DNA of 29,236 nt from a virus: IMG/VR virus record IMGVR_UViG_3300006990_000115, positions 1 through 29,236 of that record; one strand, 5' to 3'. The notes under the pieces were generated by a model, which saw only the letters and a program-made list of their open reading frames with translations, was not told where the DNA came from and made no database searches. How positions within the stretch are numbered: the stretch's first letter is position 1; each line of letters starts with the position of its first letter. A program made the position numbers and the translations under genes. Shown here in pieces: positions 1-8,023 of the stretch.

Positions 1-1
1 T

Positions 2-547
2 AAGATAGCAGCAAACGCTGTTGGGTCAAGTGAGATTGCAAATAATGCAGTAACATCTACACAATTATCAAGTGCAGCACTTGATAGTAAAAGCATGTCA
101 GGGAATATAGGATTTAGTGGAGCTAATATCAATATTGGTAGTGGCACTAGTGCTATACTTGAGGTAAAAGGTAAGTTAGGTATTCAAGATGCAAACCCAG
201 TTCAAAAACTTCACATAGACGAAGTAGCTGGTATGGATGTAGGCACAGGAACTTCATCTTCAACAGCACAATTTACACTAGATAGTTTTACAGCAGCTAC
301 ATTTAGAACTGCTAAGTATACAGTATCTGTAACTAACTCTACAGATGGAGACTATCATGCTATAGAAATATTCTTATTTCACGATGGAACAACAGTTTAT
401 TTAACACAGTACGCTTCTATATTTGATAATGGTGCTCAAGCATCTTTTGACGCAGATATAAGTGGCGGTAATGTAAGATTAAGAGTAACACCAGCAAGTG
501 GTGATACAATGGCTTATAAATATATAAGAACAACAATAGAGGTATAA
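2..547 (+). CDS. Tail fibre-like structural protein, 5' end outside window
   Basis: The frame is open from base 2, so this is the C-terminal 181 codons of a longer gene; the ATG at 95 is internal. The visible start is rich in Ala, Asn and Ser (it includes the string EIANNAVTSTQLSSAALD), which is typical of the shaft of phage tail fibres. It is followed by a compact domain with alternating hydrophobic and polar residues (YTVSVTNSTDGDYHAIEIFL, then GGNVRLRVTPASGDTMAYKY) that looks like a beta-rich tip or C-terminal fibre domain. No catalytic motif is visible. The next structural gene follows after one base, and its GAGG ribosome site (539-542) lies inside this gene's last codons, so the two are translationally linked. 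Tail fibre or another tail appendage is inferred from composition and neighbours. Confidence 0.7.
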   Translation, partial: KIAANAVGSSEIANNAVTSTQLSSAALDSKSMSGNIGFSGANINIGSGTSAILEVKGKLGIQDANPVQKLHIDEVAGMDVGTGTSSSTAQFTLDSFTAATFRTAKYTVSVTNSTDGDYHAIEIFLFHDGTTVYLTQYASIFDNGAQASFDADISGGNVRLRVTPASGDTMAYKYIRTTIEV

Positions 548-548
548 A

Positions 549-770
549 ATGGGACAAAAATTAGATTTTAATATCGAAGATTCAGGATTAAAGATTGATG
601 GTGCTGATGCCATCGATGCAAGTAGAAACTTTGAGGGTGCAGTAGCCACAGGAAAAATTACTAGTGGTACTATGGCTTCGGCAAGATTGCCAAGAACTAT
701 AACGACTACCGCTCCTACAAATACTGCTGGTACTGTGGATGGTCATATATGGTTCGTATATTCGAGTTAA
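549..770 (+). CDS. Small tail/structural protein
   Basis: A 73-residue protein with a well-placed GAGG site six bases before its ATG. The middle (GAVATGKITSGTMASARLP) is low-complexity, of the kind found in phage fibre shafts. The end (TNTAGTVDGHIWFVYSS) resembles the short C-terminal segments of marine phage structural proteins. It sits between a fibre-like gene and the giant repeat protein, separated from the latter by three bases. It has no transmembrane segment or signal peptide. It is most likely a small virion or fibre-associated protein; the exact role cannot be told from sequence. Confidence 0.6.
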   Translation: MGQKLDFNIEDSGLKIDGADAIDASRNFEGAVATGKITSGTMASARLPRTITTTAPTNTAGTVDGHIWFVYSS

Positions 771-773
771 GAC

Positions 774-3700
774 ATGGCAATATATGTTAATGATAGTGGA
801 ACGCTTCGTCAAATTTCCTTTCTGGCAATTAATGATAATGGTACGCTTAGAAGAATCAATGAAGTCTATGTAAACGATAGCGGAAGTCTAGAAGGCCCGT
901 TTACGGTTACACACGAGACGTCTAGAAATACTGCTACTAGTACTAGTACTATTAGTGGATTACAAGATACTTCTTTCTCTACAACTACTACATTTAACAC
1001 AACTCAAAGTACTCTTACTACTTTTGATACTAGTAGAACAACAACATTCAACACAGGCAACGTTACTGAAACTAGTAGAACAACAGCATTTGATACCACA
1101 ACAGCTTATACAACTACAACTGCATTCACTACTACAACAACGTACAATACAACTCAAAGTACAACAACTGCATTTAATACTACTACTGCATTTACAACAA
1201 CGACAACGTTCAATACAACACAGAGTACTACAACAGCTTTTAATACCACAACAGCGTATACAACTACAACTACGTTTAATACTACACAAGCTACAACAAC
1301 TGCATTTAATACTACTACTGCATTTACAACAACGACAACATACAATACAAGTCAGAGTACAACAACTGCATTTAATACAACTACTAACTTTACGACTGTA
1401 ACAACATATAATACAAGTCAAAGTACTACTACCGCATTTACAACTACAACAGCTTTTAGTACTGTAACAACATTTAATACTTCACAAGGTACAACTACAG
1501 CATTTACAACAACAACTGCTTTTAGTACTGTAACAACATTTAATACTACACAAAGTACTACTACTGCATTTACTACAACAACCACGTTCAACACAACGAC
1601 GACGTTTAATACAACACAAAGTACTACAACAGCTTTTACAACTACGACAGCGTTTAATACTACCACGACTTTTAATACAAGTCAAAGTACTACTACTACA
1701 TTTACAACAACAACAGCTTTTAATACGACAACAACTTTTAATACAAGTCATAGTACAACAACAGCGTATACAACAACAACAACGTTTAATACTACTACAA
1801 CCTTTAATACAAGTCAAAGTACAACAACAGCATTTACAACAACAACCGCTTTTAGTACAACAACAGTATTTAATACAACTCAAAGCACAGTTACAGCATA
1901 TAATACTACAACTACTTATACTACATCATATGATACAGTAATTAGTACAAGTAGAAATACATCTTTTGCAACGAACACTGCTAGAAGTACTAATACTACA
2001 CAGTCTACAGGCTACAATACTACCTTTACTACAAGTACTGCATATATAGATAATACACTTAGGTTATCAAATACTGCTAGAAGCACAAATACTTCTCAGT
2101 CTACTTCATTTACTACTACATTTAGTACAACAACAGCATATCAAGATAATACATCCTTTGCCACAAGTAGAACAACTACATTTATTACAAATACTACATT
2201 TGCTACTAACACTACGTTTACTACTTCAACAGCATATCAAGATAATACATCATTTGCTACAAGTAGAACTACTACTTATATTACAAATACAACCTTTGGA
2301 ACAAATACTACATTTACTACTGCAACAGCATACCAAGACAACACATCGTTTGCTACAAGTAGAAACACCACATTTATTACAAATACTACATTTGCTACTA
2401 ACACTACATTCAGTACTACAACAGCATACCAAGACAATACATCGTTTGCTACAAGTAGAAATACTACATTTATAACAGCAACAGCATACCAAGACAATAC
2501 ATCGTTTGCTACAAGTAGAAATACTACATTTATAACAGCAACAGCATACCAAGACAATACATCGTTTGCTACAAGTAGAAATACTACGTTTGCGACAAAT
2601 ACTGCTTATGTAGATAACACATCATTTATAACAGCATATATAGATAACACTACATTTATAACAGCTTATATAGATAATACAAGCTTTGCTACTAATACTG
2701 CTAGAAATACAAATACAAGTAGAATTACTGCTTATGTAGATAATACAACGTTTGCAACTTCAACTTCATATACTACAACACAGGCAACAAATACAAGTCG
2801 AAGTACTGGATTTACAAACTCAACTGCGTATAATACTTCACAAGCAACAAATACAAGTAGGTCAACAGGATTTACAAATAGTACTAATACTTCTAGAAAT
2901 ACGAATACATCGAGAAGTACCTCATTTGCTACAAATACTTCTAGAAATACGAATACAAGTAGGTCAACAGCATTTACAAATATAACAACTAGAGCAACAG
3001 GTGCAGGTTTTCCTACGTCTAGATTTACAGGATATCCAGGCATAAGAATTACTACTTACATAACAATATTTGAAGAGGAGAATGAGGACAGTGAAGGGGA
3101 AGTATATTATGAAACAATCACAGAGAATACTTCAAGAACTACAAGTATTATACAACAAGTAATTACTTCTTACTTTACGAGTACTAGTTTCAATACTTCC
3201 TTTAGTACTAATACATCTAGAAACACAGCGTTTACTAATAGTACAGGCTTTACAAATAATACAGCTAGAATAACAGCATTTACTAATAGTACAGGCTTTA
3301 CAAATAATACAAATACAAGTAGGATTACTGCTTACATAGACAATACAAGTTTTGGTACAAGTAGAAATACGAATACAAGTAGAATCACTGCTTACATAGA
3401 CAATACAAGTTTTGGTACAAGTAGAAATACTAACACTACTCAATCTACAAATACAAGTAGATCAACAAGTTTTACAAACAGTACTTCATTTACAAATAAT
3501 ACTTCTCAAGCAACAAATACAAGTAGAAATACTACACAAGCAACAAATACGAGTAGAAGTACATCACAAGCAACAAATACAAGTAGAAGTACTAATACTA
3601 CACAATCAACAAGTTATAACACAGTCAGAATATCTAATACAAGTAGGAACACAAATACTACACAATCAACAAGTTATAACACAGTAAGATTATCTAATAC

Positions 3701-5381
3701 AAGTAGAAATACTAACACAACTCAATCAACAAGTTATAACACAGTTAGAATATCTAATACTGCTAGAAGTACTAATACAGTTCAGAGTACTAATACTACA
3801 CAAGGAACTAATACTACACAATCAACAAGCTATAACACAGTAAGATTATCTAATACAAGTAGAAATACTAATACAACCCAAGGTACAAATACCACACAAG
3901 GTACTAATACTTCTCAATCAACAAGTTATAACACATTAAGATTATCAAATACTGCTAGAAGTACTAATACAGTACAAAGTACAAACACTACACAAGGCAC
4001 TAATACAAGTCAGTCAACTACGTACAATACATTAAGATTATCAAATACTGCTAGAAGTACTAATACAAGTCAGTCTACAACTAGAACTACTACGTTTATT
4101 ACAAGTACAGCATATGAAGATAACACTTCAGTATCAACAAACACTGCTAGAAGTACGAACACTACTCAAGCTACTACTAGAAATACTACGTTTACAACAA
4201 GTACTGCTTATGTAGATAATACTTCACAGTCTACAAGTTACGAGACAGCATATATCACAAGTAGAATTAGTTCAAGATCTACAGGTACAAGTAGAAATAC
4301 TACAACTACCTTTGCTACTTCACAAGGTACAATTACTACAAGATCGACGGCTTCAAGTAGAGATACTACTACAGTATTTAATACAGCTAGAGCCTCACTA
4401 ACTAGTAGATCGACTGCATCAAGTAGAGACACTTCAACAGTATATAATACTTCTAAAAATACAGGTACACAAAGAAGTACAGCATCTAGTAGAGATACTT
4501 CTACAGTGTTTAATACAACTAAGACTACAGGCACTCAAAGAAGTACAGCATCTAGTAGAGATACTACAACAACATTTAATACTTCAAGACTAAGCTTAAC
4601 AAGTAGAGGCACTATTACATCTAGAGATACTACTACTACATTTGCTACCACACAAGGTACAATTACAACTAGAAGTACAGCATCTAGTAGAACTACTACA
4701 TCAGTATTCAATACAACTCAATCTACTATTACTAGCAGAGGTACAGCATCAAGTAGAACTACTGTATCAGTATTTAATACAAACACTACTACAGGTACAC
4801 AAAGAAGTACAGCATCTAGTAGAGATACTTCTACAGTGTTTAATACAACTACAAGTACTGCTTCAAGTAGAAGTACTGGTACAAGTAAAACTACTACGTC
4901 CACTTTCTTAACAGACAGAGGAACGGGATCAAGTAGATCAACTCTTACAGATAGAGGAACAACAACTACGTTTGCGACCACACAAGGTACGGTCACAACT
5001 AGAACGACTGGAACGAGTAAAAGTACTACAACCACTTTTAATACTCAAAATGTCACAGGTTCAAGTAGGTCAACAGGGTCTTCCAGAAGTACAGAAACTT
5101 CAAGAACGACAGCGTTTAATACAACTACAGGATATGAAACTAGTAGAACAACAACATTTGCTACAGGCAGAACTACTACAACTACTTTCAATACCACAAG
5201 AACTACAGACACAACGATCGCAACAGATCATTTAACCACAACAGTATTTAATACATCTACTGTTGTATATGAAAGAACAACAGCCTCACAGGTGGGAACT
5301 TTATTCGACACAGAAGTTTCCAGTCTAGACGACTACGGATATTCCTTCTGGGATGGCTCACAATGGAGTGAAAGCAACTAA
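774..5381 (+). CDS. Giant Thr/Ser/Asn-rich repeat protein, probable tail fibre or adhesin
   Basis: 1535 residues. The N-terminus has three short copies of a VNDSGTLR-type motif (residues about 3-42). Then about 1450 residues are built almost only from Thr, Ser, Asn, Ala, Phe, Tyr, Arg, Gln and Ile. In the segments I aligned, bulky residues (F, Y, R, Q, occasionally K) recur every 4 or 6 residues, always an even number, and the residue two places after each is usually Thr or Ser. This gives a strict one-face/other-face alternation expected of beta-strands. Unit length is about 22 residues in the first and last thirds (spacing 6-6-4-6) and 20 in the middle. A less repetitive acidic island lies near residues 765-785 (FEEENEDSEGE). 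The last 40 residues (ending WDGSQWSESN) are non-repetitive and may be a tip or trimerisation segment. There is no signal peptide. Thr codons are freely mixed (ACA/ACT/ACG/ACC), so most repeats are old and kept at protein level. It lies in the tail gene block, hence the fibre/adhesin call; its function is inferred. Confidence 0.7.
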   Translation: MAIYVNDSGTLRQISFLAINDNGTLRRINEVYVNDSGSLEGPFTVTHETSRNTATSTSTISGLQDTSFSTTTTFNTTQSTLTTFDTSRTTTFNTGNVTETSRTTAFDTTTAYTTTTAFTTTTTYNTTQSTTTAFNTTTAFTTTTTFNTTQSTTTAFNTTTAYTTTTTFNTTQATTTAFNTTTAFTTTTTYNTSQSTTTAFNTTTNFTTVTTYNTSQSTTTAFTTTTAFSTVTTFNTSQGTTTAFTTTTAFSTVTTFNTTQSTTTAFTTTTTFNTTTTFNTTQSTTTAFTTTTAFNTTTTFNTSQSTTTTFTTTTAFNTTTTFNTSHSTTTAYTTTTTFNTTTTFNTSQSTTTAFTTTTAFSTTTVFNTTQSTVTAYNTTTTYTTSYDTVISTSRNTSFATNTARSTNTTQSTGYNTTFTTSTAYIDNTLRLSNTARSTNTSQSTSFTTTFSTTTAYQDNTSFATSRTTTFITNTTFATNTTFTTSTAYQDNTSFATSRTTTYITNTTFGTNTTFTTATAYQDNTSFATSRNTTFITNTTFATNTTFSTTTAYQDNTSFATSRNTTFITATAYQDNTSFATSRNTTFITATAYQDNTSFATSRNTTFATNTAYVDNTSFITAYIDNTTFITAYIDNTSFATNTARNTNTSRITAYVDNTTFATSTSYTTTQATNTSRSTGFTNSTAYNTSQATNTSRSTGFTNSTNTSRNTNTSRSTSFATNTSRNTNTSRSTAFTNITTRATGAGFPTSRFTGYPGIRITTYITIFEEENEDSEGEVYYETITENTSRTTSIIQQVITSYFTSTSFNTSFSTNTSRNTAFTNSTGFTNNTARITAFTNSTGFTNNTNTSRITAYIDNTSFGTSRNTNTSRITAYIDNTSFGTSRNTNTTQSTNTSRSTSFTNSTSFTNNTSQATNTSRNTTQATNTSRSTSQATNTSRSTNTTQSTSYNTVRISNTSRNTNTTQSTSYNTVRLSNTSRNTNTTQSTSYNTVRISNTARSTNTVQSTNTTQGTNTTQSTSYNTVRLSNTSRNTNTTQGTNTTQGTNTSQSTSYNTLRLSNTARSTNTVQSTNTTQGTNTSQSTTYNTLRLSNTARSTNTSQSTTRTTTFITSTAYEDNTSVSTNTARSTNTTQATTRNTTFTTSTAYVDNTSQSTSYETAYITSRISSRSTGTSRNTTTTFATSQGTITTRSTASSRDTTTVFNTARASLTSRSTASSRDTSTVYNTSKNTGTQRSTASSRDTSTVFNTTKTTGTQRSTASSRDTTTTFNTSRLSLTSRGTITSRDTTTTFATTQGTITTRSTASSRTTTSVFNTTQSTITSRGTASSRTTVSVFNTNTTTGTQRSTASSRDTSTVFNTTTSTASSRSTGTSKTTTSTFLTDRGTGSSRSTLTDRGTTTTFATTQGTVTTRTTGTSKSTTTTFNTQNVTGSSRSTGSSRSTETSRTTAFNTTTGYETSRTTTFATGRTTTTTFNTTRTTDTTIATDHLTTTVFNTSTVVYERTTASQVGTLFDTEVSSLDDYGYSFWDGSQWSESN
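2419..2587 (+). repeat. Perfect 60-bp tandem repeat, about 2.8 copies
   Basis: Bases 2461-2520 and 2521-2580 are identical, and perfect period-60 identity extends from 2419 to 2587. Each unit encodes 20 residues of the repeat protein (TAYQDNTSFATSRNTTFITA). Identity at synonymous positions, unlike most of the gene, points to a recent duplication. Confidence 0.95.
3312..3430 (+). repeat. Near-perfect 60-bp tandem duplication
   Basis: Two adjacent 60-base units differ at only two positions and encode the TSRITAYIDNTSFGTSRNTN segment of the repeat protein. The period is the same as the array at 2419-2587. Confidence 0.9.
3601..3780 (+). repeat. Imperfect 60-bp repeats, three units
   Basis: Three consecutive 60-base units begin with CAATCAACAAGTTATAACAC and diverge mainly towards their ends. 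They encode NTTQSTSYNTVRISNTSRNT-type 20-residue units. Related, less regular units continue to about 4080. Confidence 0.85.
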
Positions 5382-5383
5382 GA

Positions 5384-5548
5384 ATGAAAAGCGAAGGCGG
5401 ATTTGAAAAAGAAACAAAGATAACACCAGAATACGTTAACAATAAGATGGAAAGTATGATGCATGCTTTGTATGATTCAATTGAAGAATCAGAAAAGAGA
5501 ATGAGAAATTTAGAGAAACAAATATTTGACCTAAAAAATGGCACTTAA
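5384..5548 (+). CDS. Small coiled-coil-like protein of unknown function
   Basis: A 54-residue frame begins two bases after the stop of the repeat protein and ends 11 bases inside the next gene. The protein starts MKSEGGFEKETKITPEYV. From about residue 20 it is a continuous charged helix with hydrophobics in heptad-like spacing (MESMMHALYDSIEESEKRM, then RNLEKQIFDL), suggesting a short coiled coil. The ribosome site is weak, so translation may be coupled to the upstream stop. Its place directly after a fibre gene would suit a small fibre-assembly or structural accessory protein, but that is inference from position only. Confidence 0.6.
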   Translation: MKSEGGFEKETKITPEYVNNKMESMMHALYDSIEESEKRMRNLEKQIFDLKNGT

Positions 5549-6437
5549 AAGAAAAGGCAAACCTTTGGAGGCTATGACGATTAAGGAATCTTTGGGAGAT
5601 ATTCCTACTCATTTTATGAAGTCAGGGTCTTCGTATAGACCTATAAAAGATCTAAATACTCTAGAAGCTTTTAAGGAAAGAATTATTGATGACTCTCATA
5701 GAGGTGCAAAATTTCAGTACGATATATGGTTTAATACTAATGCTCTCAATACAGTACACAAATGGTTGTATACAGATTTTTTAGGAAACGGTATTTTAAT
5801 AAGAGTTTCTAGTATTAAAATTAATGATAGGCTAATGGAGTCAATTGTTAAAGACCCTTACTTAGAGATAGACCATGAAAGGTGTGAAAAAATTGTAAAT
5901 AACTTTCATAATAAATATACTCTAGGTGTAAATGAAAAGTACCATGATAAAGTAATATTTTTACCAGGTACTAACTTAATTACAAAAGGTAGATGTGTAC
6001 ATTGGGGCAGAGTAAGACGTGCTGTTGATAACGGATTTGTAATTAAACCACACCCAATCACTCAGAAAGTGTGGATAGCAAAACTGAAAAAAGACTACGG
6101 GGAAGAAAATGTACTCGATAAAAAGGTAGGAGGTTTTGAACTTCTTGCAAACTGCAAAGAGTGTGCAACAATGCCTAATAGCGAAATGGGATTGATGGCA
6201 CTCATGCTAGACAAACAATTAAGTATGGTATCACATACAAAAGAGGATAGAGAAAAGTCTCTCTTAACTTATGAAAGTATCTACCATGCAATAGCTAACA
6301 CAAACGCTAAAGAATCTCTAATGAAGATATTCTCAGCAAAAAACTCAGGCATAATCTTTAGTTTTGATGAAGATGCAGAACAACGAAAAGAGCTGTTCCT
6401 GAATAACTTTTGGAACATGAAGGTAAAAAACGGATGA
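5538..6437 (+). CDS. Possible GT-B-type glycosyltransferase (capsule/teichoic-acid transferase-like)
   Basis: 299 residues, starting 11 bases before the end of the small upstream gene. I do not recognise a family with certainty. Two features suggest a GT-B fold: a VIKPHPITQ segment at residues 168-176, like the KPHP motif of capsule and glycerophosphate transferases, and a following NSEMGLMALMLDKQLSMVS stretch (214-232), like the nucleotide-sugar loop where a Ser/Glu pair precedes a helix and a 'gkPvi'-type strand. No membrane segment is seen. It ends in a 4-base overlap (ATGA) with the next gene, so the two are probably a coupled pair. It might modify host-surface or virion glycans. Alternative: an uncharacterised tail protein. 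Confidence 0.45.
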   Translation: MALKRKGKPLEAMTIKESLGDIPTHFMKSGSSYRPIKDLNTLEAFKERIIDDSHRGAKFQYDIWFNTNALNTVHKWLYTDFLGNGILIRVSSIKINDRLMESIVKDPYLEIDHERCEKIVNNFHNKYTLGVNEKYHDKVIFLPGTNLITKGRCVHWGRVRRAVDNGFVIKPHPITQKVWIAKLKKDYGEENVLDKKVGGFELLANCKECATMPNSEMGLMALMLDKQLSMVSHTKEDREKSLLTYESIYHAIANTNAKESLMKIFSAKNSGIIFSFDEDAEQRKELFLNNFWNMKVKNG

Positions 6438-7378
6438 TAGAACTAGTAACAACATATAAGAAAGATTGGACATTTTTCACTTTAGCTTCTCTACTGAATA
6501 AGTCAGGATTTCGTCTGCACTTATTTATACACAAAGAAGACTGGATAGAAAAAGAAGTGTCTTGGATGATAAATAACTTTGAAAACATTAAGATTTATGA
6601 ATCGTGGTGGAGAGAAGACCATATATCAAGAATGACTTTTCATTTAAAAGACCATTGGAAAGATAAAGGTGGACTTGCTAAGAGAATGATTGTATGGTAT
6701 GGTAATAGAATATTCAATAGACCAATTGATGAAGGCGATATACCACCAGCAGAGTTCTTCAAATCTTCACTCTCATTTTTAAGTAGAGACTTAGTATTCG
6801 ATAAAAGTCATTTGGCAAATTATTATGGCATACTTGGTATAGCTACAAAATCTCATCAAAGCATACCATTAGTTGATAAATCAATTGTGGTACTTAACTA
6901 TGACAGATTGTGTGAGTTTCATGATAAAGATTTATTCTTCATGAATCAAAAGATGCCAGTAAGTAATGGTAATAGACCTGCAGTAGATACTAAATTAATA
7001 GCGTGTAAAGATCTTGCTTTCTTTGAAGCACTTACATTCTATAATCATTCATGGTCGCCTTTGTATGTAAATGGAAAGATTGATACATTAGTAGAGCTAG
7101 ATGCTATAGGAGCAAAAGAACTATTAGACTATAATGTAATGTTAAGAAAGTCTTGGAGTATAGATGTTCAGCACAGATTTTTAGCAAAAGATTATCTAAA
7201 CTTACAGACAGGCATACAACTATCAGTGCCTTGGGATTGTTATACAAGACTTATAGACCAGATACCACTAAACTTTAGAAACGCTAGATTGAACGAAGTG
7301 TTACTAACAAAAACTGCAAAGCAGAAAGCAACCACAGGAAAATTAGTAGAAAGGGGATTTTATTTAGGAAAGGTCTAA
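6434..7378 (+). CDS. Unrecognised protein paired with the GT-B-like gene
   Basis: 314 residues from the ATG at 6434, chosen because it forms the classic ATGA overlap with the upstream stop; an in-frame ATG at 6410 would add eight residues and enlarge the overlap. The beginning (MIELVTTYKKDWTFFTLASL) looks like the first strand and helix of a Rossmann-like or glycosyltransferase domain. The rest is rich in aromatic and basic residues with no motif I can name (for instance WWREDHISRMTFHLKDHW near residue 60). No signal peptide or membrane helix. It is the last + strand gene; its stop overlaps the 3' end of the convergent GT29-like gene by 15 bases. Function unknown; glycan-related by context only. 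Confidence 0.55.
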   Translation: MIELVTTYKKDWTFFTLASLLNKSGFRLHLFIHKEDWIEKEVSWMINNFENIKIYESWWREDHISRMTFHLKDHWKDKGGLAKRMIVWYGNRIFNRPIDEGDIPPAEFFKSSLSFLSRDLVFDKSHLANYYGILGIATKSHQSIPLVDKSIVVLNYDRLCEFHDKDLFFMNQKMPVSNGNRPAVDTKLIACKDLAFFEALTFYNHSWSPLYVNGKIDTLVELDAIGAKELLDYNVMLRKSWSIDVQHRFLAKDYLNLQTGIQLSVPWDCYTRLIDQIPLNFRNARLNEVLLTKTAKQKATTGKLVERGFYLGKV

Positions 7379-8023
7379 GTAACCCTCATTTAAGTCAGTC
7401 AAAATTTTCCAATCAATTATTCCTCTCTCATATAAATCAAGCACAATCTCTTTTTCCTTTGGGGAATGGGGATTGCTGTTGATTGTGCTAACAGGAATAT
7501 GCCAACTGTATGGATTGTTCGCACCTGCGATAATTGGAAGTGCCTTAGAAAAGAAATCAAATCCTACCAATGTAAGAGTAGAAAAATTTGTTTTCTGTAA
7601 AAAATATTGAATTGCAATGAAACCTGCTGAAGGCCTTGCACCTGCAGCTACATGGTTCTCCGCTCCAACTAACTTGAATATCGACACAAGCTCTTTGTCC
7701 GAAAACATATCAACATATTTAAAACGTATGTCATGTCTATCATCCGCATCGTCTCCCAGATGCACACGAGAACGATTGAATAGTACTTCACAATCTTTTG
7801 GAAACTTATTTCTCTTTTTGTATCTTAAAAATCCAGTAACCCAAATATCTGTACGCTCACCAATATTATCAGAATTAGTAGAGTCAGGTATTCCATTACC
7901 AAATCTTACAACTGTATCGAAGTTATCTATGTACTCTCCAAGATCATACTGCAGTAACTCAACAGAGTTTCCAACAAGTACTATTGATTTGTTTTCGGTA
8001 AGCTTTCGTAAATTTTGTTCCAT
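7364..8023 (-). CDS. GT29 (sialyltransferase)-like glycosyltransferase
   Basis: 219 residues. Family 29 transferases move sialic acid from CMP-sialate to glycans and carry two nucleotide-binding sialylmotifs. Here residues 14-43 (SIVLVGNSVELL, then DLGEYIDNFDTVVRFGNG) fit the L motif, with its GNS and 'Id-fD-VvRf' core. Residues 132-157 (PSAGFIAIQYFL, then LTLVGFDFF) fit the S motif. RTDIWV (57-62) is also typical of bacterial and phage members. The protein is shorter than animal enzymes and has no membrane anchor. It starts 43 bases inside the 3' end of the GT8-like gene and is the last gene of the - strand operon, converging on the fibre/GT-B block. Acceptor and donor cannot be told from sequence; sialic acid or a related acidic sugar is inferred from the family. 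Confidence 0.7.
   Translation of the reverse strand: MEQNLRKLTENKSIVLVGNSVELLQYDLGEYIDNFDTVVRFGNGIPDSTNSDNIGERTDIWVTGFLRYKKRNKFPKDCEVLFNRSRVHLGDDADDRHDIRFKYVDMFSDKELVSIFKLVGAENHVAAGARPSAGFIAIQYFLQKTNFSTLTLVGFDFFSKALPIIAGANNPYSWHIPVSTINSNPHSPKEKEIVLDLYERGIIDWKILTDLNEGYLDLS

Noticed and set aside
2419-3780. Regular repeats that might look like a CRISPR array
   Set aside because: The units are contiguous with no unique spacers, translate in one frame and contain no palindromic repeat.
960-5035. Many long open frames on both strands inside the repeat gene (for example - strand frames rich in Val/Leu or Cys/Ser at 1154-1666 and 4238-5035)
   Set aside because: They are low-complexity mirror images of Thr/Asn codons in other frames, have no ribosome sites or recognisable domains, and the + strand frame runs unbroken for 1535 codons.
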